Source: Desulfovibrio sp. JY
GTDB taxonomy: Bacteria > Desulfobacterota > Desulfovibrionia > Desulfovibrionales > Desulfovibrionaceae
DNA length: 64,000 nt
Direction: 5' to 3'
Assembly (NCBI GenBank): GCA_021730285.1
Contig: CP082962.1
Coordinates: forward strand, 2,108,001-2,172,000
Shown here: positions 35,798 to 43,062 of the stretch, piece after piece
Layout: every line of letters starts with the position of its first letter
Numbering within the stretch: the first letter of the stretch is position 1
Translations under genes and position numbers: made by a program
The notes under the pieces: generated by a model
What the model was told of the DNA's origin: nothing
Databases searched by the model: none
The model's input: the letters and a program-made list of their open reading frames with translations, nothing else

Positions 35798-36430
35798 CTA
35801 TTCGTCGGAAGTTTCCGCTGAAGCATCAGCCGTGACGGGAGGCAGGGTCGCGTCGGAAGCGGCGCGGTCGCAGAGGATGTCCAGGCGCGGGCCATTTTCC
35901 CGGCCCGGGCGCAGGATGAAGACCCGGTCGGCCTGGTCCGCGAAAAGATCCACCGGATGGTGGCTGATGTAGAGCACCTGGATGCCGAGCTTTCGGGCGA
36001 TGGCCGCGATCAGCCGCACGAAGCCCGGTACGAGGTCCGGCCGCAGCCAGCAGTCCTGTTCGTCGAGCACGAGAAAGGGGCGGTGTTTGGCCGGGTCCAG
36101 CTGGGACAGGGCGATAAGGCGCAGGCCCACGGACAGGATGTTGCACACCGAGCCGCCCTGGCCGCGCAGGATGTCCTCGGACTTGCCGTCCTGCTCCATC
36201 TCGAATTCGATGAAGAGCCGGCTGTTTTTCACGTCCCGGCGCGAGACCACCGTGCGGTCCTGGCCCAGGATTTCGCGCACGGCATGGGTCAGGTCGGCCT
36301 CGATCTCGTCCAAAAGTTCCCCGAAAAGCGCTCGCGTCAGCTCCTCGAGCTTCCCCGTCACCTGGGGGGCCATGTCCAGAAACCGTTCGATCTCCACCTT
36401 CGCCGTCCTGGCGGCGGCAAAAGCGCGCAC
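35798..36430 (-). CDS. Rad50/SMC-like ATPase C-terminal half (5' end uncertain or truncated)
   Basis: About 210 residues from a possible GTG at 36430. Contains a signature-like GGSVCNILSVGLRLIALSQ in place of LSGG, Walker B RPFLVLDEQDCW, and a D-loop/switch-like YISHHPVDLF, the layout of the C-terminal lobe of Rad50/SbcC. No Walker A. The reading frame stays open upstream through the class A hairpin at 36515-36555 into the IS1595 element, with no ATG/GTG/TTG between 36431 and the hairpin and atypical third-position bases there, so the original start may be lost. It complements the Walker A half at 27735. Confidence 0.6.
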   Translation of the reverse strand: MRAFAAARTAKVEIERFLDMAPQVTGKLEELTRALFGELLDEIEADLTHAVREILGQDRTVVSRRDVKNSRLFIEFEMEQDGKSEDILRGQGGSVCNILSVGLRLIALSQLDPAKHRPFLVLDEQDCWLRPDLVPGFVRLIAAIARKLGIQVLYISHHPVDLFADQADRVFILRPGRENGPRLDILCDRAASDATLPPVTADASAETSDE

Positions 36431-36514
36431 CTTGCCGGCCGCCGCGCCCGAAAGGCGATCCAGTCGACGTGTGAGCTCCTGACGTTCTTCAGGAAGGGAA
36501 GAAGTGAAGACAGT

Positions 36515-36571
36515 GCGAGAGGGGAAAACCTTTGCAAAGGGTTCTCCCCTCTCGCGCTCTCCCTTTCCTAA
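36515..36571. repeat. Class A palindromic repeat, left half of the unit interrupted by IS1595
   Basis: Hairpin 36515-36555 followed by GCTCTCCCTTTCCTAA. The B partner is at 37651-37712, with the IS1595 element between them in the spacer. Confidence 0.85.
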
Positions 36572-36576
36572 ATTTT

Positions 36577-37633
36577 CTAATGGGATCAAGGTCATGGCCC
36601 CTTGTTTTCCGGTAAAGTCTTTCCTGGTTACGCACAATCCTCAGCCAGTTTGAGCAGTCTGTAAGGCATGGGCGGCGTCCGCAAGGAGACCCAGGCCAAC
36701 CGCGTGAGCATTGTCGCCAAGTCATAACGGCGATTGAATCGATATCCGAACGAGGCCAGATAGCGCGACACATGTTTGCCTCTCACGGCACGATATGTTC
36801 CCAATAATGCTGACTTCACATTGCCAAGCATGGTGTTGACCCACTTAAATACTGAGTCCTGCACAGCCTTGCGGCCACTGTCTTGAACGGGTTCGTGCCG
36901 ACAGCCCGCAGCCTGGACCTCGGAAAAACATGGCAACCGGTCCGTCACCACCAATGTCCCGGAACGCAAGATTTTCTGAGATGCCCGCTGCACCTCATTA
37001 CGCCGAAAACCTTTGACTCGGCACAGCTTCATCTTGTGTGGTTGTCCACTTTTTGTCGTTTCAACTGCCGCAATAAACGGAATTTTTCCTGGGGCACCAC
37101 GTCCACGTTTCCCACCACGTCGTTTACCGCCAAGGTAAGCATCGTCCATCTCTACGCGGCCGGTGAGACGTTGCTGGTGTTCACGTTCGAGCATGACCTG
37201 CATCAGCTTGTGAGACATTTTCCAGGCCGTCGTTTGCGTGACACCAAGTCTGCGGGCTAATTCGACACTGGAGATGCCGCCCTTGCTTTGAGTGAGGTGA
37301 TAAATGGCGCGGAACCACTTCTTGAGGGGAACTTTGGTGGAAGCGAAGATTGTTCCAGCGGTCACCGAAGTCTGCGTACGGCAATGTGAGCACTGAAAGA
37401 GCCGTCGCCTGCCAACAATAAGCAGCGAGTACTTATCCCTGCCGCAAATTGGACAAACGAATCCTTCGGGCCAACGCCATTGCACGAGGTGTGCCCAGCA
37501 TTTCTCCTCGGTGCCGAATTGCGCCTCAAACGCATCTTCGCTCATACCCTTCTGGAATTGCACAATGTTTCTTGCCATATCCAGCGCCTCCAACCCCCAG
37601 AAAATACACAAAACAATGACCGCTGACAATTAG
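36577..37633 (-). mobile_element. IS1595-family insertion sequence (ISXO2-like)
   Basis: One transposase gene with candidate imperfect end repeats CTAATGGGATCAAGGTCAT (36577-36595) and, on the other strand, CTAATTGTCAGCGGTCAT (37616-37633). No convincing 8-base target duplication was found next to these ends, so the exact limits are uncertain. It is inserted into the AT-rich spacer of an A-B repeat unit. Confidence 0.75.
36628..37578 (-). CDS. IS1595-family transposase
   Basis: 316 residues, start at ATG 37578 behind GGAGG. N-terminal zinc ribbon with C42/C45 (CPIC) and C63/C66 (CSHC), a helix-turn-helix region (SVELARRLGVTQTTAWKMSHKL), then the ISXO2-like DDE core: RVEMDDAYLGGKRRGGKRGRG with the first Asp, VVTDRLPCF with the second, and a late FKWVNTMLGNVKSALLGTYRAV region. 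The frame is intact, so the element may be functional. Confidence 0.93.
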   Translation of the reverse strand: MARNIVQFQKGMSEDAFEAQFGTEEKCWAHLVQWRWPEGFVCPICGRDKYSLLIVGRRRLFQCSHCRTQTSVTAGTIFASTKVPLKKWFRAIYHLTQSKGGISSVELARRLGVTQTTAWKMSHKLMQVMLEREHQQRLTGRVEMDDAYLGGKRRGGKRGRGAPGKIPFIAAVETTKSGQPHKMKLCRVKGFRRNEVQRASQKILRSGTLVVTDRLPCFSEVQAAGCRHEPVQDSGRKAVQDSVFKWVNTMLGNVKSALLGTYRAVRGKHVSRYLASFGYRFNRRYDLATMLTRLAWVSLRTPPMPYRLLKLAEDCA

Positions 37634-37650
37634 CTGATGATTGTGTGTAA

Positions 37651-37712
37651 GCAGGAAGTCTTTTGAAGGGGGGGCCGGGGGGAAACTTTTCTTCAGAAAA
37701 GTTTCCCCCCGG
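37651..37712. repeat. Class B palindromic repeat, right half of the unit interrupted by IS1595
   Basis: Flank GCAGGAAGTCTTTTGAAGGGG then hairpin 37675-37712. It follows the stop of the minus-strand gene ending at 37721 and could terminate it. Confidence 0.85.
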
Positions 37713-37720
37713 TTCTTTTT

Positions 37721-38950
37721 CTACGGCGCTCCGGCCGAGAGGATGGCGGCGGCGACGTCGGGATGCGTGACGACGAAGGTCCTGGGACAAAGGGCCTTGG
37801 CGCGATGGCCGAGCTCTTCGCGGTCGGCGACGAACAGGCAGCGGACGTCCGGGGTCAGGGCGGTCACGGCTTCGAGCAGTTCCAGCCCGTCGGGCCCGCC
37901 GCAGCACAGAAAATGGGGTCCGGTGGCCCAATCGAGGGACAGGGCGGCGTCTGTCGCGCGGAGTCCCTCGGCCGTGGTGAAATCGCGCCACACGTCCTGC
38001 TGGTTGGAGGTAGGGGTCACGATCATGTCCAGTCCGTCGTCTTCCACCCGGAAGTGTTCGCGCTCGGGGTCCACGGCGTCCACGATGTCGTGGACGTGTT
38101 CCAGGAGTTCCAGGGAGGCGTCCTCGTCCACGCTGCCCAGGCTGTCCTGGCGGGCGAGGACGGTTTCGCCGCGCCGGAATTGCAGCCCGGAGCCGACATA
38201 GGCGAAGGCGCGCCAGCTCGAATCGCCCAGCAGCATGGCCAGCCGGGCGTTGATCGATTCGAGCAGCGCGGCTTTTTCCCGGGACAGCGGCGCGTCGATG
38301 CCGCGCCCCGCGGTGTCCACGATCTGGCGGCCGAGCGATGCGGCCCAGGCGAAGGCCTGGGACGGGACCGTGGCCAGGTCGGCGATGCCGGGGCCGGAGA
38401 GCGGGGCGGCGGACCAGAGAACCGGCCGTTTGGACCGGGAGGTGGCGAAGCGGGCCAGGGCCACGGCGTTCCACAGGGGTTGCACGGCCGTGACGAACCG
38501 CTGGCCCGGGGCCCGAAAAAGCGCGTCGCACTGGCACAGGCAGACGTTTATGCCATGGCCGGAAATTTCCTTGAGCCCCTTGCGCATGGCGTCGCGCAGG
38601 CCATGCCGGCGGCGTCCCAGGTGCTTGAGCAGGGCTTCGCGGCCTTCCTCGAGGTAGATCGCGTCGTTTTCGAGCTGCTCGGTTTCCTCGGCCAGGGTCA
38701 GGCGCAGCGGCTGGTCCGGGTCCAAAAGGAGTTCGGCCCAGCCGTCTCGGTCGGCGGCCTCCGACAATTCGTCGCCGATGGCGGCGAGCGCCGGGGCGAT
38801 TTCCGGAGGCACGGGCCGGCTGGCCAGAATGGCGGCGGCGGCCTGACGGCGAAGCGCAACCGATTCGGCCATGCGCGAGGCAAAGGCGTCCAGGGTGGTT
38901 ATGGCGGGCTGATCTGATCCGTGGTGCATCATGGAAAGTGTTTTGCCCAT
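37721..38950 (-). CDS. Conserved-looking protein of unknown function
   Basis: 409 residues, soluble, rich in Ala/Leu/Asp with high-GC codon use, so certainly coding. I recognise no domain. Visible features: a helical N-terminal third (DAFASRMAESVALRRQAAAAIL, LENDAIYLEEGREALLKHL), a NVCLCQCDALFRAPGQRF segment with three Cys, FLCCGGPDGLELLEAV and a C-terminal VRCLFVADREELGHRAKALC...FVVTHPDVAAAIL that reads like a Rossmann-type half. ATG 38950 is behind a weak GGTGA; ATG 38932 is an alternative. It starts opposite the DHH gene across a paired repeat. Confidence 0.65.
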   Translation of the reverse strand: MGKTLSMMHHGSDQPAITTLDAFASRMAESVALRRQAAAAILASRPVPPEIAPALAAIGDELSEAADRDGWAELLLDPDQPLRLTLAEETEQLENDAIYLEEGREALLKHLGRRRHGLRDAMRKGLKEISGHGINVCLCQCDALFRAPGQRFVTAVQPLWNAVALARFATSRSKRPVLWSAAPLSGPGIADLATVPSQAFAWAASLGRQIVDTAGRGIDAPLSREKAALLESINARLAMLLGDSSWRAFAYVGSGLQFRRGETVLARQDSLGSVDEDASLELLEHVHDIVDAVDPEREHFRVEDDGLDMIVTPTSNQQDVWRDFTTAEGLRATDAALSLDWATGPHFLCCGGPDGLELLEAVTALTPDVRCLFVADREELGHRAKALCPRTFVVTHPDVAAAILSAGAP

Positions 38951-39055
38951 TTCACCGGAAAAACGGTTCCCTGGCAAAGGAAAATTACGCCCCCCGCCGG
39001 AGGCCCCGAGGCCCCGTGTTGCCTCGATATGGTGTAGTTGGTATGAGAAGAAGAA

Positions 39056-39216
39056 GCGAGAGGGGAAACCCTTTAAAAAGGGTTCTCCCCTCTCGCGCTC
39101 TCCCTTTCCTAAACTTTATAGTGATTATTTATCCCAGCACAATAATTTAATTTTATTGAAAGTCTTTGGAGAGGGGGTCTGGGGGAGAACCTTTCTTCAG
39201 AAAGGTTCTCCCCCAG
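39056..39216. repeat. Paired palindromic repeat, A then B (BIME-like copy 3, intact)
   Basis: Class A hairpin 39056-39096 with tail GCTCTCCCTTTCCTAAACTTT, an AT-rich spacer, flank AAAGTCTTTGGAGAGGGGG, and class B hairpin 39179-39216. It lies between divergent genes; the B stem ends only four bases before the AAGGAGG ribosome site of the DHH gene. Confidence 0.9.
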
Positions 39217-39232
39217 TCTCAAGGAGGCATCC

Positions 39233-40177
39233 ATGCGGTTGTTGACGCGTTCGGATTTCGACGGGCTTATCTGCGCCGTGTTGCTCAAGGAAGCCGGGGT
39301 GATGGACGAGTGGACGTTCGTGCACCCAAAAGACGTCCAGGACGGCAAGGTGGAATGCGGCCCGAACGACATCCTGGCCAACGTGCCCTACGCGCCGGGC
39401 TGCGGCCTGTGGTTCGACCACCACACCAGCGAGACCGACCGCCTGGGCGACATCACGTTTACGGGCGCGTCCAAGCACTATCCGAGCTGCGCCCGGGTCA
39501 TCTGGGAGTATTACGGCGGCCACAAGACCTTTCCCGAACGCTTCGACGAGATGCTCACGTTCGTCGACCGTTGCGACAGCGGCGACCTGACGCCCGGGGA
39601 TGTGGCCCGGCCCGAGGGCTGGATACTTTTAAGCTTCATCATGGACCCGCGCACAGGCCTTGGCCGCTATCGCGACTACCGCATCAGCAACTACCAACTC
39701 ATGATGCGTCTGGTGGACCTGTGCCGCCACGAGCCGGTGGGGAACATCCTGGCCGATCCCGACGTGGCCGAGCGCGTGAAACGCTACTTCGAGCAGGAGG
39801 AACAGTTCGCGGCCATGCTGCGGGCCCGCTCGAAGATGCTGGGCAAGGTGTTGGTCATCGATTTGCGCGAGCAGGACGAGATTTTCACCGGCAACCGCTT
39901 CACGGCCTATGCGCTTTTTCCCGAGTGCAACGTCAGCGTGCAGGTCATCTGGGGCAAGGCCAAACAAAACGTCGTGCTGACCGTGGGCAAATCCATTTTC
40001 GACCGCGCCAACCCGGTGGACATCGGCCGGCTGATGCTTGCCTACGGCGGCGGCGGACACAGGAACGTGGGCACCTGCCAGGTGCCGGAAGCCGAGGCCG
40101 AGCGGGTTCTGGCCGACGTCGTGGCGGTGCTCAACGGCGAGAAGCCCCAGCCCGGGGAGGGCGGCGTTGACGCCTGA
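39233..40177 (+). CDS. DHH-family phosphoesterase
   Basis: 314 residues. The DHH domain shows RSDFDGLICA (residues 6-15) and the DHHT signature (WFDHHTSET near 61-69), plus the mid-domain FVDRCDSGDL; the DHHA1 part ends in YGGGGHRNVGTCQV. Family members cleave short nucleic acids, cyclic dinucleotides or polyphosphate; the exact substrate cannot be assigned, but the domain set is closer to NrnA/exopolyphosphatase-like proteins than to RecJ. Strong AAGGAGG before ATG. It overlaps lipB by 11 bases. Confidence 0.85.
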   Translation: MRLLTRSDFDGLICAVLLKEAGVMDEWTFVHPKDVQDGKVECGPNDILANVPYAPGCGLWFDHHTSETDRLGDITFTGASKHYPSCARVIWEYYGGHKTFPERFDEMLTFVDRCDSGDLTPGDVARPEGWILLSFIMDPRTGLGRYRDYRISNYQLMMRLVDLCRHEPVGNILADPDVAERVKRYFEQEEQFAAMLRARSKMLGKVLVIDLREQDEIFTGNRFTAYALFPECNVSVQVIWGKAKQNVVLTVGKSIFDRANPVDIGRLMLAYGGGGHRNVGTCQVPEAEAERVLADVVAVLNGEKPQPGEGGVDA

Positions 40178-40793
40178 GGTCCGCGTCCTCGGCCGCATCG
40201 CCTACGAGGCGGCCCTGGCCCTGCAGCAGGAAACCGCCGCAGCGGTCAAGGCCGGAACAAGCGGGGGGACGGTTTTCATCCTCGAGCACGATCCGGTCAT
40301 CACGCTCGGGGGCAACAAGCCCATCAACAAGGTCTTGTGCGCGCCGCCGGACGTCAGCCTCGTGCAGACGGACCGGGGCGGCGGGGCGACGGTGCACAAC
40401 CCCGGCCAGCTTGTCGTCTATCCGGTGGTCGGGCTTCGCGCCCTTGGCTTCGGCGTCAAGCCGTTCGTGGCATGGGTGCTGGAAATGGGCCGTGCGCTGC
40501 TCGAAAGCTATGGCGTGGCCGCCGAATGCCGCCAGAATCCGCTGGGACTGTGGGTAGGGGAGCGCAAGATCGCCTCGCTTGGCATCCACATCTCGCGCGG
40601 CGTGGCCACCCACGGCATCGCCATGAACCTTGCCAACGACCTGACGCTGTTCAATGCCATCGTGCCCTGTGGGCTGGCCGGCGTGGCCATGACCTCGGTT
40701 GCCGCCGAGACCGGCGCGCCCGTGGACATGGCCGAAGCCATGGCCCGCATGGCGACAATCGCCACGGACGGGCTTTCGCGGATACCGGCATGA
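40167..40793 (+). CDS. lipB: Lipoyl(octanoyl) transferase
   Basis: 208 residues. Transfers octanoate from acyl carrier protein to lipoyl domains, the first step of lipoate assembly on 2-oxoacid dehydrogenases and the glycine cleavage H protein. The signature RGGGATVHNPGQLVVYP (near 73-89), the lysine in ERKIASLGIH, and the catalytic Cys in NAIVPCGLAGVAMTS are present. TTG start at 40167 with GGGGAGGG at the right spacing; an ATG start would cut into the fold. Its end overlaps the Fic gene start (ATGA). LipA is not in the window. Confidence 0.92.
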   Translation: MTPEVRVLGRIAYEAALALQQETAAAVKAGTSGGTVFILEHDPVITLGGNKPINKVLCAPPDVSLVQTDRGGGATVHNPGQLVVYPVVGLRALGFGVKPFVAWVLEMGRALLESYGVAAECRQNPLGLWVGERKIASLGIHISRGVATHGIAMNLANDLTLFNAIVPCGLAGVAMTSVAAETGAPVDMAEAMARMATIATDGLSRIPA

Positions 40794-41560
40794 GCGACAC
40801 TACCTACACGCCGCCGTTTGCCATAACGCCGATCATCCTCGACCATGTGGCGGCCATCAGCCATTGGCTTGGCGCACAATCGGTCCTTGATGCCAGGAAG
40901 GTTTCCCCCCGCCTGCGTCGCGACAACCAAATCCGCACGATCCAGGCGACCCTTGCCATCGAAGGCAATTCCCTGTCCGTGCCCCAGGTGACGGCTGTTC
41001 TCGAGGGCAAGCGGGTACTGGGGTCTCCCCGCGAAGTGCAGGAAGTGCACAATGCCCTGACGGCATACGATATGCTTGCCGGCTTTGACCCCACAAAACG
41101 CGAGGACTTTTTGCGGGCGCATGGTTTGCTGATGTATGGGCTCATTGAGGATGCCGGGGCTTTTCGTCGTGGCGCGGTGGCTGTGGCGCGCGGGGAAAAC
41201 GTCGTGCACATGCCGCCCCCGGCCATGCGTGTTGCCGGGCTTGTGGACGATCTGCTGGGGTGGCTCGGCAGGACGAACGTGCATCCGCTGGTGGCCGGGT
41301 GCGTCACCCACTACGAGATAGAATTCATTCATCCTTTTTCCGATGGCAATGGCCGTTTGGGCCGGTTCTGGCAAACCGTGATATTGGCTCACTGGAATCC
41401 GGTATTTGCTGCGGTTCCTGTGGAAAGCGTTGTGCGTGACCGTCAGGATGGCTACTACGCCGCCTTGGGCGCTGCCGACCATGCTGGTGCAGCCACGCCC
41501 TTTGTGGAATTCATGCTCCAGGCCCTGCGCGATGCCGCTCTTGCGGCCGTACCGGCATAA
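40790..41560 (+). CDS. Fic-domain protein (predicted AMP transferase), class II inhibited
   Basis: 256 residues. Fic core HPFSDGNGRLGR (near 180-191) with catalytic His, anion loop and N/R, so an active nucleotidyl transferase, typically adding AMP from ATP to protein Tyr/Thr/Ser. An inhibitory helix motif T-x3-E-G (TLAIEGN) lies in the N-terminal part, the class II arrangement that self-inhibits. It is embedded between lipB and queA with ATGA overlap, and its base composition is visibly lower in G/C than the flanking genes, which suggests later insertion into the operon. No antitoxin gene is adjacent; the inhibitory helix is internal. Confidence 0.88.
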   Translation: MSDTTYTPPFAITPIILDHVAAISHWLGAQSVLDARKVSPRLRRDNQIRTIQATLAIEGNSLSVPQVTAVLEGKRVLGSPREVQEVHNALTAYDMLAGFDPTKREDFLRAHGLLMYGLIEDAGAFRRGAVAVARGENVVHMPPPAMRVAGLVDDLLGWLGRTNVHPLVAGCVTHYEIEFIHPFSDGNGRLGRFWQTVILAHWNPVFAAVPVESVVRDRQDGYYAALGAADHAGAATPFVEFMLQALRDAALAAVPA

Positions 41561-41585
41561 CCCCAAACCGATTCGGAATGCCGCC

Positions 41586-42704
41586 TTGTCTCACGATATC
41601 CCCAAGACTCCCGCCGCCCCTGCCGCTCCCGACGATCTGCTCGCGTCCTATCGTTTCGACCTGCCGCCGGAGCGCATCGCCTCGCGGCCGTGCGAAACGC
41701 GCGACGCCTGCAAGCTCATGACCGTCTCCCGGGCCACGGGAAATGTTGCCGACGCCGTTTTTTCCGATTTGCCGGACCTGCTCCCGACTGGGGCGCTGCT
41801 CGTGGTCAACAACACCAAAGTCGCGCCGGTGCGGCTTTTCGGCCACAAGCCCTCGGGCGGCGCGGCCGAACTGCTGCTGACCACCCCGGTGGCGCTGCTG
41901 GCCCCGACCGTCGATCCGGACACGGGCTGGGCCGTCGCGCCGGCCTCGGGACTTTTGCGCGTCTCCCGGCCGCCAAAGCCCGGCGACCGGGTGGACTTCG
42001 CCCCGGACCTGCGCCTGACCACGACCAAGCGCGGACAGTTCGGCCGCACGGACTTCATTCTCCACTGGCGGGGCAGCCTGCCGGACATCCTTTGCCGCAT
42101 CGGCCACGTGCCCCTGCCGCCCTACATCCGCCGCGCCGACGACGCCGACGACCGCAAAACCTACCAGACCGTCTACGCCCGGGACGACAAGCTCGGCTCC
42201 GCCGCCGCGCCGACCGCCGGCCTGCACTTCACCCAAGCCCTGCTGGCCCGCCTGCGGGAACGCGGTTTTGGCCTGGCCGCCGTCACCTGCCACGTGGGCA
42301 TCGGCACGTTTTCCCCGGTGCGCGTGGAGGATATCCGCGACCATGCCATGCACAAGGAGTGGATCGAGGTGCCCGGGGAGGCGGCCGAGGCCGTGAAGCA
42401 GGCCAAGGCCGAGGGTCGGCCCGTCATCGCCGTCGGCACCACCGCCGCCCGCACCCTGGAAGGCGTGGTGCGCGAAGCCGGTGAAATGACTGCCTTTGCC
42501 GGCGAAACCGATATCTTCATCCGCCCCGGCTACGCCTTTAAAACGGTCGACGGGATGGTCACGAATTTCCATTTGCCTGGATCATCCCTGGTGATTATGC
42601 TGGCCGCCCTGGTCGGAAGGCAACGTCTGCTCGCCGCCTACGCGCGGGCCGTGGCCTCCGGCTACCGTTTCTTTTCCTACGGCGACGCCATGCTGGTCCT
42701 GTAA
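41586..42704 (+). CDS. queA: S-adenosylmethionine:tRNA ribosyltransferase-isomerase
   Basis: 372 residues. Adds the cyclopentene part of queuosine to tRNA, from SAM, in the cytoplasm. Family marks: YRFDLPPERIASRP, VVNNTKVAPVRL, YIRRADDADDRKTYQTVYA, GSAAAPTAGLHFT, CHVGIGTFSPVR, VGTTAARTLE and FKTVDGMVTNFHLPGSSL. The complete family length is reached with a TTG at 41586 (weak GGAA site) just after the Fic stop; the ATG at 41532 in the same frame lies inside fic. No other queuosine gene is seen in the window. Confidence 0.92.
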   Translation: MSHDIPKTPAAPAAPDDLLASYRFDLPPERIASRPCETRDACKLMTVSRATGNVADAVFSDLPDLLPTGALLVVNNTKVAPVRLFGHKPSGGAAELLLTTPVALLAPTVDPDTGWAVAPASGLLRVSRPPKPGDRVDFAPDLRLTTTKRGQFGRTDFILHWRGSLPDILCRIGHVPLPPYIRRADDADDRKTYQTVYARDDKLGSAAAPTAGLHFTQALLARLRERGFGLAAVTCHVGIGTFSPVRVEDIRDHAMHKEWIEVPGEAAEAVKQAKAEGRPVIAVGTTAARTLEGVVREAGEMTAFAGETDIFIRPGYAFKTVDGMVTNFHLPGSSLVIMLAALVGRQRLLAAYARAVASGYRFFSYGDAMLVL

Positions 42705-42822
42705 AAGGCCGGCGGGCGTCCCCCATCGCCTGGCGCTTTCGGGCACGGGGAGCGGCGGGCTCGCCCGTATCGGGGGCTCCTCCCCCGGGTCCGATTCTGC
42801 CCGCATAAGGAGTGATACAAAC

Positions 42823-43062
42823 ATGTCGCGGATTGCCATCGACGAGGAGCGGTGCAAAGGATGCCTCCTTTGCGTCGAGGTCTGCCCCAAGTCCATCATT
42901 GTGGCCTCCTCGCGCTTCAACACCAAAGGGTACAAAGTGGCCGAGGTTCCCGAGGCCGCCATGGAAAAATGCACCGGCTGCGCCTCCTGCGCCCAAATGT
43001 GCCCGGACGTGGCCATCAAGGTCTGGCGCACCGTTAAAAGCAAAGCCAAGGAGAACGCGTGA
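42823..43062 (+). CDS. 2-oxoacid:ferredoxin oxidoreductase, ferredoxin-like delta subunit
   Basis: 79 residues with two 4Fe-4S motifs: CKGCLLCVEVCP (11-22) and CTGCASCAQMCP (51-62). It heads the four-gene operon for an oxidoreductase that decarboxylates 2-oxoacids (branched-chain or 2-oxoglutarate) to acyl-CoA while reducing ferredoxin. AAGGAG-like site before ATG. The next gene begins at the last base of this stop codon. Confidence 0.92.
   Translation: MSRIAIDEERCKGCLLCVEVCPKSIIVASSRFNTKGYKVAEVPEAAMEKCTGCASCAQMCPDVAIKVWRTVKSKAKENA

Noticed and set aside
36610-36630. AAAGTCTTTCCT next to the IS1595 transposase stop resembles the repeat flank
   Set aside because: It lies inside the element's end region, not beside a hairpin; short match, likely chance.
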